Assembly (NCBI RefSeq): GCF_000472525.1
Contig: NZ_AWZT01000009.1
Coordinates: 88,965 to 152,964, forward strand
Length of the DNA stretch: 64,000 nucleotides
Source of the DNA: Paraburkholderia dilworthii
GTDB taxonomy: Bacteria; Pseudomonadota; Gammaproteobacteria; Burkholderiales; Burkholderiaceae
Direction of reading: 5' to 3'
Positions 30,228 through 39,540 of the stretch are shown here, in pieces. The notes under the pieces were generated by a model that did not search any database, was not told where the DNA came from, and saw nothing but the letters and a program-made list of their open reading frames with translations. The translations under genes and the position numbers were made by a program. The first letter of the stretch is position 1. Every line of letters begins with the position of its first letter.

Positions 30228-30285
30228 CAAGAGGCCTTGCTTCCGGGTGTGGGTCCGCGCTGTGTTGAATAACGAATGGCGACGC

Positions 30286-31110
30286 TCATGCGCTTGCCGC
30301 CACGGCTGAGCCGCTTATGCTTCGCGCCAATGCAAGCACCGCCCATGTGACGATGCCGAGCACGATCGACAGTCCTGCCGCCGTCACCATGTTCGCGTTG
30401 AGCGTGAACTCCGTGTAGATGGTCATCGGCAATACGTCGATGTCGGTCGCGAGCGTGAACGCGGTGCCGAATGCACCCATCGCGGTCGCGAAGCACACCG
30501 CGCCCGCCGCAATCAAACCGGGCGACAGGGCGGGCAACACGACGTCGCGCGTAATGCGCCACGGCGATGCGCCGAGCGAACGCGCGGCTTCTTCGAGCGA
30601 TGCATCGAGTTTGGTCGCCGATGCCATCACCGTGACGATCACGCGCGGAATCGAGAAGTACAGGTAGCCGAGAAAGAGGCCGCTCATCGAGTAGGCGAAT
30701 ACCCAACGGTCGCCGGTGAGTTTGAGCGACAGCGCGCCGATCAGCCCCTGGCGTCCCGCGAGCATGATGACCATGAAGCCGACCACCACACCGGGAAATG
30801 CGAGCGGAAACGTCAGCAGCGCGAGCAGCGTGCGCTTGAATGCGAACTCGCGGCGCGCGAGCAGCAGACCGGCGATCACCGAGAGCACCAGCGTCGCGGC
30901 CGTGACAGCCGCCGACAACACGATCGTCGCGCCGAGGCTCGACATGTAGCGCGGATTCGTCAGCATCGCGCGATAGGTGGCGAATGCGTGGCCGTCGCCG
31001 CTCAGTTGCGCGAGCGCGCCCATCGGCAGCAGCCAGAACGCGATGAAAACCGCCAGCGCCGGCGCGATCAACGCAATGCGCCAGCGCAGCGGGAACGTGA
31101 TGTCGTTCAA
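30286..31110 (-). CDS. ABC importer permease 1
   Basis: The product is 274 residues with six membrane segments and the EAA motif LEEAARSLGASPWRITRDVVLP at about residue 188. Its ATG overlaps the stop of the binding-protein gene by four bases (31107-31110). With permease 2 it forms the heterodimeric channel. The pair is of the PotB/PotC or PhnU/PhnV type. Confidence 0.87.
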   Translation of the reverse strand: MNDITFPLRWRIALIAPALAVFIAFWLLPMGALAQLSGDGHAFATYRAMLTNPRYMSSLGATIVLSAAVTAATLVLSVIAGLLLARREFAFKRTLLALLTFPLAFPGVVVGFMVIMLAGRQGLIGALSLKLTGDRWVFAYSMSGLFLGYLYFSIPRVIVTVMASATKLDASLEEAARSLGASPWRITRDVVLPALSPGLIAAGAVCFATAMGAFGTAFTLATDIDVLPMTIYTEFTLNANMVTAAGLSIVLGIVTWAVLALARSISGSAVAASA

Positions 31111-32186
31111 TGCATCACCTGTAGATAACGCTCGCCGAAGCTCGACTGCTTCTCGGCCATCTTGCCGAAGTCCACCGGCTTTGCGCGTGAGTAGTCGCTT
31201 GCCGGCAGGAACTTCGCGGCGGTCTGCGCGCTCATCGCGTTCGCGCGCACCGGGCGCAGATACGCATCCGCCCAGAGTTTCTGACCTTCGTCGGAGAGCA
31301 CGAAGTCGAGCACCTTCTTGCCGTTCGCTTCGTGCGGCGCGCCCTTCACGAGGCTCATTACGTACGGCACGGAGATCGTGCCTTCCTTCGGAATCACAAA
31401 CTCGACGTTCGCGTGATCCTTGTATTTTGCGCGATAGGCGTCGAAATCGTAGTCGAGCAGAATCGGAATCTCACCGGACATGACGCGCGCGTAGGCGGTC
31501 TGCTTCGGCACGATCGGCGCGTTGGCCTTGAGCTTGCGGAACCAGTCGAGGCCCGGTTCGAAGTTATCGAGCGTGCCGCCGAGCGCCTGATTCACCGCAA
31601 CGGCGCCCGCGTAGCCGACGAACGCGCTCGACGGATCGAGATAGCCGATCATGCCTTTGTACTCGGGCTTGAGCAGGTCGGCCCACGAGCGGGGCACGGG
31701 CTTGCCTTCGAGCGCGTCCTTGTTGACGAAGAAGCCGAGCGTGCCCGAGTGGATCGTGAACCAGTAGCCTTGCGGGTCTTTCAGGTTCGCGGGAATGTCG
31801 TCCCAATGCGCGGGCTTGTACGGCTCTACCACGCCCTTGTCCTTCGCCTGGAAAGCCGACGAAACGCCGAGATACACGACGTCCGCCACCGGGCTCTTCT
31901 GCTCGGCCATCAATTGCGCAATCGACTGGCCGGAGTTCTTGTTGTCGAACGGCACGCGAATGCCGGTCTTTTGCTGGATCGCCTTGATCTGGCTTGCCCA
32001 GTCGGCCCATTCGGGCGGGCAGTTGTAGCAGATCGCGGTTTCATCGGCATGGGCAGTTTGCGACGTGATGGTGGCAAGCGCAGCGGTGACAGCTACGCCG
32101 GCGCACAGCGCGACGACGGTGGACTGCGCGAGGCGGCGCATCAGCGGTGAAAGCGCCGATGCGGGGCGTACGGAAGAGCGGATCAC
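31107..32186 (-). CDS. ABC importer periplasmic binding protein
   Basis: The product is 359 residues with a signal peptide ending near TAHADE at about residue 48. The mature part is a type-2 periplasmic binding fold of the iron/spermidine/2-aminoethylphosphonate class, with the early block AICYNCPPEWADW. Later come VVYLGVSSAFQAKDKGVV and YWFTIHSGTLGFFVNKDAL. The CxxC near the mature N-terminus is unusual and may form a disulfide. A weak ribosome site (GAAGGGAAG region) precedes it. Ligand is not known; operon context favours a phosphodiester or phosphonate. Confidence 0.85.
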   Translation of the reverse strand: MIRSSVRPASALSPLMRRLAQSTVVALCAGVAVTAALATITSQTAHADETAICYNCPPEWADWASQIKAIQQKTGIRVPFDNKNSGQSIAQLMAEQKSPVADVVYLGVSSAFQAKDKGVVEPYKPAHWDDIPANLKDPQGYWFTIHSGTLGFFVNKDALEGKPVPRSWADLLKPEYKGMIGYLDPSSAFVGYAGAVAVNQALGGTLDNFEPGLDWFRKLKANAPIVPKQTAYARVMSGEIPILLDYDFDAYRAKYKDHANVEFVIPKEGTISVPYVMSLVKGAPHEANGKKVLDFVLSDEGQKLWADAYLRPVRANAMSAQTAAKFLPASDYSRAKPVDFGKMAEKQSSFGERYLQVMH

Positions 32187-32260
32187 TGCGGTTCTCCTGG
32201 AAGGGAAGAGAGCGGGTGGTTCTGGGTTGGTTGTTCAGGCGAGTGGTTCATGCGGGTTGT

Positions 32261-33328
32261 TCAGCGTTGAAGATGAAGGCGCGGGCTCACATGCGTTGCG
32301 GCCGCGTCGTTGCGGTTTGAAATCGCGGCGATGGTGGCGCCTTCGCGCAAGCTATGCGGCAGCGTGAGCGCAAGCGGCGCTTCGCCGAGGCCTTCGTAGT
32401 TTGCGGTGACGCGTGCGAGCAAACGGCGCCATGCTGCGCAGCCGATCTCGCGGTTCGGCGCGCACACGCTTGCTAGCGGCGGCGACAGCAGTTCGCCCAT
32501 TGCGAGGCCATCGAAGCCGAGAATCGACATGTCGCGCGGAATCTGCAGACGCGCGCGGCGCAGGCCGCGCATTACCACCATCGCGAGCAGATCGTTGCTG
32601 CAGAAGAGGGCGCTTGGACGGTTCGGGCCGCTCGTCAGATGCGCGAGCACCGAAGGCGCCAGTTCGTCGGCGTTGAAGTCCACTTCGAGTGCGGGTGCCG
32701 GCGTGAGGCCCGCTTGCTGCATCGCTTGTGTGTAGCCGAGATGTCGCTGCCGCGCGCGGTCCGATGCGGCGAGCGTGCCGGCGAGCATCAAGATGCGGCG
32801 ATGGCCGTGCGCGATCAACATGCGCACGCCTTCGTAGGCGGCGAGGCGGTTGTCCACGGATACCGACGGACGCCGTACCGTGTCGTTGTGCATCAGCACA
32901 TAGAGCAGGCCGTCGCGGTCGAGTTCGTCCAGAAGCGGGTGAGTGTCGGCGTCGGCGACCGTCAGGATCAGGCCTTCCACGCGATGCTCGCGCAGCGTTT
33001 CGATTGCGCGGCGTTCGCGGTCGGCGTCGTACTCGGTGGTCATCAGCATGAGCCGGTAGCCTTGCGGGGCCGCGAGTTCGTCGATGCCTTGCAGGCACTG
33101 CGCGAACACCGGGTTCGCGAGCGTCGGCACGATCACGCCGATCAGGCGCGTGCGCTCGCCGCGTAATTGACGGCCGAGCGGGTTGGGCCGGAAGTTGAGC
33201 GCGTCGATGGATTGGCGAACTTTGTCGAGCGTGACCGGATTGACGGTGTGCGGCGCGTTGATCGCGCGCGAGACCGTCGCAATGGAAAAGCCCGCGTGCG
33301 CGGCGACATCCTTGATCGTCGGGGTCAT
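32261..33328 (-). CDS. LacI-family transcriptional regulator
   Basis: The product is 355 residues. The LacI HTH (TIKDVAAHAGFSIATVSRAI, residues 4-23) is followed by the hinge helix NPLGRQLRGERT and a periplasmic-binding-like effector domain to the end. It is encoded 74 bp upstream of the binding-protein gene on the same strand, so regulator and importer probably form one transcript. A LacI-type operator 16 bp ahead of its start codon suggests that it represses itself and the importer until ligand appears. Confidence 0.9.
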   Translation of the reverse strand: MTPTIKDVAAHAGFSIATVSRAINAPHTVNPVTLDKVRQSIDALNFRPNPLGRQLRGERTRLIGVIVPTLANPVFAQCLQGIDELAAPQGYRLMLMTTEYDADRERRAIETLREHRVEGLILTVADADTHPLLDELDRDGLLYVLMHNDTVRRPSVSVDNRLAAYEGVRMLIAHGHRRILMLAGTLAASDRARQRHLGYTQAMQQAGLTPAPALEVDFNADELAPSVLAHLTSGPNRPSALFCSNDLLAMVVMRGLRRARLQIPRDMSILGFDGLAMGELLSPPLASVCAPNREIGCAAWRRLLARVTANYEGLGEAPLALTLPHSLREGATIAAISNRNDAAATHVSPRLHLQR

Positions 33329-33343
33329 GATTTTCCGCTCGGT

Positions 33344-33357
33344 TGTAAACGTTTTCA
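33344..33357 (-). promoter_or_regulatory. LacI-type operator ahead of the regulator gene
   Basis: TGTAAACGTTTTCA (minus strand TGAAAACGTTTACA) fits the LacI/GalR operator shape with the central CG and six of seven arm positions symmetric. A plausible -10 box GATAAT lies just upstream on the minus strand (33370-33365), so binding would block transcription. Confidence 0.7.
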
Positions 33358-33568
33358 GGAGCGGATTATCGGGAAGGTTTGTGACTCGCCGATGACTGGA
33401 GTTTCTGGCCGAGGATCGGCTGTTTCGGAGGCGAGGGCGCGGATGCGCTGTGGGGCTGGCCGGTTGGCGTCGCCGGTTCGATTGGCGGCTTTGGGGCGGC
33501 GTTGCGGGCGTTTGGCCGGGCCTGGCGGCCAGTGGTAGAATGCGCGTCCACGCGTTTTGCCCACCCTC

Positions 33569-33653
33569 GCCGGGGTGATGAAATTGGTAAACATAGCGGA
33601 CTTAAAATCCGCCGCTTCACGGCTTGCCGGTTCGAGTCCGGTCCCCGGCACCA
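33569..33653 (+). tRNA. tRNA-Leu (anticodon UAA)
   Basis: The gene is 85 nt including an encoded CCA (33651-33653). The acceptor stem is GCCGGGG (33569-33575) with CCCCGGC (33643-33649). The anticodon stem-loop GCGGA-CTTAAAA-TCCGC gives UAA. A long class II variable arm is present, as leucine tRNAs require, and the T arm carries GGTTCGAGTCC. No integrase or attachment repeat is seen beside it. Confidence 0.96.
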
Positions 33654-33908
33654 GCAAGTTTCCCCCCCAATCCCAAACTCTGCACACTCCCCACCCACCT
33701 GACCGCTGCACACACTGGGGAATGCCTGAACTTGAGCCGCTCCCGCCGCGCGTCGTAGAATCGTCGCACATCGGTTTGGGGGTCCAGCAATGTGCCTGGC
33801 TTCTCGTTGCGATTTCAATCGAATAAACCGGCGCCGCGCGGCGCTTTCGCGACCCGTCTGTCGGGTTCAGGCGAGCGCTTGCCGCGCGCTCGCCATTGGC
33901 CTCGCACC

Positions 33909-35420
33909 ATGACCCCGCTTATCTCCGTCAAAAAGCTCAGCAAGAGCTTTCCCGGCGTGCGGGCGCTCCACGACGTGCAGTTCGAACTGATTGCGGGCGA
34001 AGTCCACGCGCTGATGGGCGAGAACGGCGCCGGCAAATCCACGCTGATGAAGATCCTCGCCGGCGTGTACACCCGCGATTCCGGTGAAATCCTGCTCGGC
34101 GGCCTGCCGGTGGAGTTGCTGAGCCCGCGCGACGCACAAGCCGCGGGCATCGGCATCATTCATCAGGAACTCCAGCTGATGAATCACCTGAGCGTCGCAC
34201 AGAACATCTTCATCGGCCGTGAACCGCGAGGGCGGCTGGGTCTCTTTCTCGACGAAGAGAAACTCAACGTGCAGGCGCGTGAGATCCTTGCGCGCATGCA
34301 CGTCAATCTCGATCCGCGCGCCAAGGTCGGCGACCTGACGGTTGCCAGCCAGCAGATGGTCGAAATCGCCAAGGCTTTGTCTTTCGACTCGCGCGTGCTC
34401 ATCATGGACGAGCCTACCTCCGCTCTCAACGACGCCGAAATCGCTGAGCTCTTTCGCATCATCCGTGAACTGAAAGAGCGGGGCGTCGGCATCGTCTACA
34501 TCTCGCACAAGATGGACGAGCTCAAGCAGATCGCCGATCGCGTCACCGTACTGCGCGACGGCGAGTATGTGGCCACGGTCGCCGCCGCCGACACCAGCGT
34601 CGAGGCGATCATCGGCATGATGGTCGGGCGGACCTTGAGCGACGTTGCCCCCGCCGCGCGCGCCGCGGCGCAAGGCGAGATCGCGCTCGAAGTGAGGAAT
34701 CTGCACGCCGGCCCGCTCGTGCGGGACGTGAGCTTCACGCTGCGCAAAGGCGAGATACTGGGTTTTGCCGGTTTGATGGGCGCAGGCCGCACCGAGGTCG
34801 CGCGGGCGGTGTTCGGCGCTGACCCGCTCGAGTCCGGCGAAATCTTCGTGAAAGGAGCGAAGGCCGCGATCAAAAATCCGAGCGACGCAGTGGCGCATGG
34901 CATCGGCTATCTGTCGGAGGATCGTAAGCGCTTCGGTCTCGCGACCGGTATGGATGTCGAATCGAACATCGTCATGTCGAACCTGCGCCATTTCCTGTCG
35001 CTCAACTTTTTTCTGCGCCGCGCGCGGATGCGCCGCCGGGCCACGCACTTCATCAATCTACTCGCCATTCGCACGCCGTCCGCCGCGCAGGAAGTGCGGC
35101 TGCTGTCAGGCGGAAACCAGCAGAAGATCGTGATTGCGAAGTGGCTCGAACGCGACTGCGACGTGCTGTTCTTCGATGAACCGACGCGCGGCATCGACGT
35201 CGGCGCGAAAAGCGAAATCTACAAGCTGCTGCGCGCGCTCGCGGACGAGGGCAAGGCGATCGTGATGATCTCGTCGGAGTTGCCGGAGATTTTGCGCATG
35301 AGCGACCGCATCGTCGTGATGTGCGAGGGCCGCATTACCGGTGAACTCAGCGCGGAACAGGCGACCCAGGAGCGCATCATGCATCTGGCCACGCAGCGCC
35401 AAACCCTGCAAGCGGCGTGA
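33909..35420 (+). CDS. Sugar ABC importer ATPase (RbsA/XylG type, two NBDs)
   Basis: The product is 503 residues with two nucleotide-binding domains. The first has Walker [10 protein letters not shown] and Walker [13 protein letters not shown]. The second has the degenerate Walker [10 protein letters not shown] usual in this family, the signature LSGGNQQK and Walker [13 protein letters not shown]. It energises a CUT2-type monosaccharide importer. ATG 33909 fits the family start. It is followed 16 bp later by the permease gene, then the binding protein and L-fuconate dehydratase, so L-fucose or a related deoxysugar is the likely cargo. Confidence 0.9.
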   Translation: MTPLISVKKLSKSFPGVRALHDVQFELIAGEVHALMGENGAGKSTLMKILAGVYTRDSGEILLGGLPVELLSPRDAQAAGIGIIHQELQLMNHLSVAQNIFIGREPRGRLGLFLDEEKLNVQAREILARMHVNLDPRAKVGDLTVASQQMVEIAKALSFDSRVLIMDEPTSALNDAEIAELFRIIRELKERGVGIVYISHKMDELKQIADRVTVLRDGEYVATVAAADTSVEAIIGMMVGRTLSDVAPAARAAAQGEIALEVRNLHAGPLVRDVSFTLRKGEILGFAGLMGAGRTEVARAVFGADPLESGEIFVKGAKAAIKNPSDAVAHGIGYLSEDRKRFGLATGMDVESNIVMSNLRHFLSLNFFLRRARMRRRATHFINLLAIRTPSAAQEVRLLSGGNQQKIVIAKWLERDCDVLFFDEPTRGIDVGAKSEIYKLLRALADEGKAIVMISSELPEILRMSDRIVVMCEGRITGELSAEQATQERIMHLATQRQTLQAA

Positions 35421-35436
35421 GCCTCGAGAGGACGCT

Positions 35437-36462
35437 ATGACAACACAATCCGATTCTCCCGCGCTGACCGGCCAGCGACGCCTGACCGGCCTCAGGGCCC
35501 GCATCTTCTCGCCCACGGCCTTGCAGAAGCTGCTTGCCTTCGCGAGCCTGATTTTGCTGCTGGTGTTTTTCAGCTTCGCATCGCCCGCTTTCATGCAGAT
35601 GGACAACATCCTCGGCATCTTGCAGGCGACGGCGGTCAACGGAGTGCTTGCGATTGCCTCGACGTTCGTCATCATTACCGGGGGCATCGATCTGTCCGTC
35701 GGCACGCTGATGACTTTCACAGCAGTCATTTGCGGCGTATTTCTCACCTACTGGCACTTGCCGATGTGGCTCGGCGTGCTCGCCGCGATCGGCACGGGCG
35801 CGATCTGCGGGACCATTTCGGGCACGCTCACCGCCAAAATGAAAATACCGCCGTTCATCGCCACGCTTGGCATGATGCTGCTGCTCAAAGGGCTCTCGCT
35901 CGTTGTGTCGGCCGACAAGCCGATCTATTTCACCGACACCGAAAATTTCTACATGATCTCGCAGGATTCGCTGATCGGTTATCTGGTGCCGAGCCTGCCG
36001 ATTCCTAACGCGGTACTGATTCTGTTCTTTCTCGCAATCGTGAGTTCAGTCACGCTTAATCGCACGGCGCTTGGCCGCTACACGTTCGCACTCGGCAGCA
36101 ACGAGGAAGCGGTGCGGCTTTCGGGCGTGAACGTCGACAGGTGGAAGATCGCAATTTATGGCCTGGGCGGCGCGATCTGCGGCATCGCCGGCTTGCTGAT
36201 CGCATCGCGCCTGAATTCGGCGCAGCCCGCGCTCGGCCAAGGCTACGAGCTCGAAGCAATCGCGGCGGTGGTGATCGGCGGCACATCGCTTTCGGGCGGC
36301 TCGGGCACGATACTCGGCACCATCATCGGCGCGTTCATCATGAGCGTATTGACCAATGGTTTGCGCATCATGTCCGTCGCTCAGGAATGGCAGATCGTGG
36401 TGACCGGCCTCATCATCATTCTCGCGGTCTACGCCGACATCCTGCGACGCAAAAAGAGCTGA
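35437..36462 (+). CDS. Sugar ABC importer permease (RbsC type)
   Basis: The product is 341 residues with about ten membrane segments and the RbsC-type blocks ITGGIDLSVGTLM and AAVVIGGTSLSGGSGTILGT. It forms a homodimeric channel with the RbsA-type ATPase encoded just before it. GAGAGG precedes the ATG. It belongs to the same operon as the binding protein 100 bp downstream. Confidence 0.9.
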   Translation: MTTQSDSPALTGQRRLTGLRARIFSPTALQKLLAFASLILLLVFFSFASPAFMQMDNILGILQATAVNGVLAIASTFVIITGGIDLSVGTLMTFTAVICGVFLTYWHLPMWLGVLAAIGTGAICGTISGTLTAKMKIPPFIATLGMMLLLKGLSLVVSADKPIYFTDTENFYMISQDSLIGYLVPSLPIPNAVLILFFLAIVSSVTLNRTALGRYTFALGSNEEAVRLSGVNVDRWKIAIYGLGGAICGIAGLLIASRLNSAQPALGQGYELEAIAAVVIGGTSLSGGSGTILGTIIGAFIMSVLTNGLRIMSVAQEWQIVVTGLIIILAVYADILRRKKS

Positions 36463-36564
36463 CGCTCCGCCGCACAATATCAACAACGGGAGGCGCTACA
36501 ACGCTTTCCCGACGGCTGAAGAAGGCTGAAGAAGAAGGGTCCACACCTTAGGAGGAGAGAGTCC

Positions 36565-37506
36565 ATGTTGAATCTAAAACTGCTCGGCGTCGTGGTTGGC
36601 GTCAGCGCGCTCGTTGGCGGGGCGAATCTTGCATACGCGGACGAGGTCTACATTCCGTTGATTTCGAAGGGCTTCCAGCATCAGTTCTGGCAAGCCGTCA
36701 AAGCCGGCGCCGAACAGAGCGCTAAGGAGCACAAGGTCAGGATCACCTTCGAAGGGCCGGAAACCGAGGCGATGGTCGACAAGCAGATCGACATGCTGTC
36801 TGCCGCGCTTGCGAAGAAACCGCAGGCGCTCGGCATCGCCGCGCTCGACAGCAAGGCGGCCATTCCGCTTCTGCGAAGGGCGCAGGCGGCGAAGATTCCG
36901 GTTATCGCCTTCGACTCCGGCGTGGACAGCGACATCCCGTTGACCACCTGCGCCACCGACAACCTCGCCGCAGCCGCGCTCGCCGCCGACAAGATGGCCG
37001 ACGCAATCGGCAATGCCGGCGAAGTCGGCGTGATCGTGCACGATCAGACGAGCCGCACAGGCATCGACCGCCGCGACGGTTTCCTCAACGAGATGAAAAG
37101 CAAGCATCCGAACGTCAAGATAGTCTCGGTGCAGTATGGCGGCGGCGACCATCTGAAGTCGGCGGAAATCGCCAAGGCGATGATCCAGGCGAATCCGAAC
37201 CTGAAGGGCATTTTCGGCGCGAATGAAGGTTCCGCGGAAGGCGCGGCCATCGGCGTGAAGGAGTCGGGCAAGAAGCTCGTGTTGATCGGCTACGACTCAG
37301 GCAAGGAGCAGAAAGAGGACATCAATTCCGGGCTGATGGCGGGCGCGATTACGCAGAACCCGATAGGCATCGGTAAATGCGTCGTCGATTCCGCGGTGAA
37401 GGCGCTCAAGGGCGAGAAGCTGCCGAAGAAGGTCGACACCGGTTTTTACTGGTACGACAAGAGCAACATGAACGATCCGAAGATCGCCGCCGTGCTCTAC
37501 GATTGA
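36565..37506 (+). CDS. Sugar ABC importer binding protein (RbsB type)
   Basis: The product is 313 residues with a signal peptide ending at ANLAYADE (about residue 26) and a periplasmic binding protein type-1 fold. Sugar-contact regions include YIPLISKGFQHQFWQAV, IPVIAFDSGVDSD and VGVIVHDQTSRTGIDRRDGF. It delivers the sugar to the permease encoded upstream. AGGAGG precedes the ATG, a strong ribosome site suited to a highly made periplasmic protein. The gene is third in the operon and is followed by L-fuconate dehydratase. Confidence 0.88.
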   Translation: MLNLKLLGVVVGVSALVGGANLAYADEVYIPLISKGFQHQFWQAVKAGAEQSAKEHKVRITFEGPETEAMVDKQIDMLSAALAKKPQALGIAALDSKAAIPLLRRAQAAKIPVIAFDSGVDSDIPLTTCATDNLAAAALAADKMADAIGNAGEVGVIVHDQTSRTGIDRRDGFLNEMKSKHPNVKIVSVQYGGGDHLKSAEIAKAMIQANPNLKGIFGANEGSAEGAAIGVKESGKKLVLIGYDSGKEQKEDINSGLMAGAITQNPIGIGKCVVDSAVKALKGEKLPKKVDTGFYWYDKSNMNDPKIAAVLYD

Positions 37507-37624
37507 TCGTCGTTAGGCGCGTCGCTTAAATCGCATCGCTCGGATTGCGTCGCGCTGAATTGCGTCGCTCCAGATCGCCGCATGGAGCGACGCCTGACTA
37601 ACCGCCGTCGAGGAGCGTGTTCAC

Positions 37625-38923
37625 ATGACCACGATTACCATGTTGTCCGTGCGGGACATCCGGTTCCCGACTTCGCGTTCGCTCGATGGCTCCGATGCGA
37701 TGAACGCCGCGCCCGACTATTCGGCCACCTACGTCACGCTCGAAACCGATGCGCCGCACGCGCTAACGGGCCACGGCCTCACGTTTACGATCGGACGCGG
37801 CAACGAGATCTGCGTGAGGGCGGTCGAGGCGCTTGCGCCGCTCGTCGTCGGTAAAACGCTTGAAGAGATTGCCGCGAACATGGGCGCTTTCTGGCGCGCG
37901 CTGACCTCGGACAGCCAGTTGCGCTGGATCGGTCCGGACAAGGGCGCGATCCATCTGGCGACGGCCGCGGTCGTGAACGCGGTGTGGGATCTGTGGGCGA
38001 AAGCAGAAGGCAAGCCGGTGTGGAAACTGCTCGTCGACATGAGCGCGGAAGAACTCGTGCGCTGTCTCGACTTTCGCTATGTGACGGACGCGATCACGCC
38101 GCAGGAAGCCAGCGCGCTACTGCATCGTCATGCGGCCACGAGAGGCGAGCGCGAGAAGGAAATGCTCGCGCACGGCTATCCGGCATACACCACATCGGCA
38201 GGCTGGCTCGGCTATGACGACGACAAGATCCGCCGGCTCGCGCGCGAAGGCGTTGTGCAAGGCTGGATGCATTTCAAGCAGAAGGTCGGCGGCAATCTCG
38301 ACGAGGACATGCGCCGCGCTCGCATCCTGCGTGAAGAGATCGGTCCGGACCGCAAGCTGATGATGGACGCGAACCAGGTATGGGACGTCGATGAAGCCAT
38401 CGGCAACATGCGGCATCTCGCGCAATTCGACCCGTGGTGGATCGAGGAGCCCACGAGCCCCGACGACATTCTCGGTCACGCGGCGATCCGCCAGCGGCTT
38501 GCGCCAATCGGCGTGGCGACGGGCGAGCATTGCCATAATCGCGTGATGTTCAAGCAGTTGCTGCAGGCGCATGCGATCGACTTTTGTCAGGTGGACAGTT
38601 GCCGCCTGGGCGGCCTGAACGAAGTGATCGTCGTGCTGCTGATGGCGGCAAAGTTCGGCGTGCCGGTGTGCCCGCACGCGGGCGGCGTCGGCTTATGCGA
38701 ATACGTGCAGCACATTTCGTTGTTCGACTATATTTGCGTGTCGGCGTCGCTCGAAAATCGGGTGCTTGAATACGTGGACCACTTGCATGAGCATTTCGCC
38801 GATCCTGTCGTGATCCGCAATGGCCGCTATATGCCGCCGCAACGGCCCGGCTATAGCATCGAAATGCATGCTGCTTCGCTCGATCAGCATGACTTTCCTC
38901 ACGGCCCCGTTTGGCGCCCTTGA
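37625..38923 (+). CDS. fucD: L-fuconate dehydratase
   Basis: This enolase-superfamily enzyme removes water from L-fuconate to give 2-keto-3-deoxy-L-fuconate in the oxidative L-fucose pathway. The product is 432 residues, the normal length. Active-site features are the Lys pair in MHFKQKVGG, metal ligands in MDANQVWD, WWIEEPTSPDD and GVATGEHCHNR, and the catalytic His in CPHAGGVGL. It ends the ABC importer gene group, linking uptake to catabolism. No fucose dehydrogenase, lactonase or later pathway enzyme is in the window, so those steps must be encoded elsewhere. Confidence 0.92.
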   Translation: MTTITMLSVRDIRFPTSRSLDGSDAMNAAPDYSATYVTLETDAPHALTGHGLTFTIGRGNEICVRAVEALAPLVVGKTLEEIAANMGAFWRALTSDSQLRWIGPDKGAIHLATAAVVNAVWDLWAKAEGKPVWKLLVDMSAEELVRCLDFRYVTDAITPQEASALLHRHAATRGEREKEMLAHGYPAYTTSAGWLGYDDDKIRRLAREGVVQGWMHFKQKVGGNLDEDMRRARILREEIGPDRKLMMDANQVWDVDEAIGNMRHLAQFDPWWIEEPTSPDDILGHAAIRQRLAPIGVATGEHCHNRVMFKQLLQAHAIDFCQVDSCRLGGLNEVIVVLLMAAKFGVPVCPHAGGVGLCEYVQHISLFDYICVSASLENRVLEYVDHLHEHFADPVVIRNGRYMPPQRPGYSIEMHAASLDQHDFPHGPVWRP

Positions 38924-39002
38924 GCGCGTGGCTGGGATGGCCGTGTAAACTTGGCGTTTAGCGTTCCGCATTTCAGGCGGCCGCCAACGCAAAGCCACGA
39001 CC

Positions 39003-39506
39003 ATGCACCATCTGACATACCTGAGCGGCTATCCTCCCGCACTGCTTGAGAAAGTCAAAAAACTGATCGCCGACGATCAGCTCGGCGCCTACCTCACTGC
39101 GCGTTATCCGAACACACACGAAGTGCAGACGGATCGCGCGCTCTACACGTACTGCGCTGAATTGAAACGCGAGCATTTGCGCAGCGCGGAGCAGATCGAC
39201 AAAGTTAGCTACGACAGCAAGCTCGACGTGGTGCGTCACGCGTTGGGGCTGCACACCAGCATCTCGCGCGTGCAGGGCGGCAAATTGAAAGCGAAGAAGG
39301 AAATCCGCATTGCGTCGCTATTCAAAACGGCAGCGCCGGAGTTTCTGAAGATGATCGTGGTGCACGAACTCGCGCATCTGAAAGAGAGCGATCACAACAA
39401 GGCGTTCTACCGCCTCTGCGAGTTCATGCAGCCGGGTTACCATCAGATCGAGTTCGATCTGCGGCTTCACCTCACGCATCGCGAGTTGGCGAAGACTCAG
39501 GCTTGA
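39003..39506 (+). CDS. YgjP-like zinc metallopeptidase domain protein
   Basis: The product is 167 residues. The catalytic motif HELAHLKESDHNKAFY supplies two His of HExxH and a third His six residues on, as in the YgjP/WLM (DUF45) family. It is predicted cytoplasmic with no signal or membrane segment. The family's substrate is unknown. It begins 79 bp after fucD on the same strand but is not functionally related to it. It is convergent with the YdeP-type gene, whose stop lies 34 bp away. Confidence 0.85.
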   Translation: MHHLTYLSGYPPALLEKVKKLIADDQLGAYLTARYPNTHEVQTDRALYTYCAELKREHLRSAEQIDKVSYDSKLDVVRHALGLHTSISRVQGGKLKAKKEIRIASLFKTAAPEFLKMIVVHELAHLKESDHNKAFYRLCEFMQPGYHQIEFDLRLHLTHRELAKTQA

Positions 39507-39540
39507 TACGTGCCGCGCATTGCGCGCGATACGTCGCCTC

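Noticed and set aside
33569..33908. tRNA-Leu as an integration site for a mobile element
   Set aside because: No integrase, no repeat of the tRNA 3' end in the window, and both flanks look like ordinary metabolic operons.
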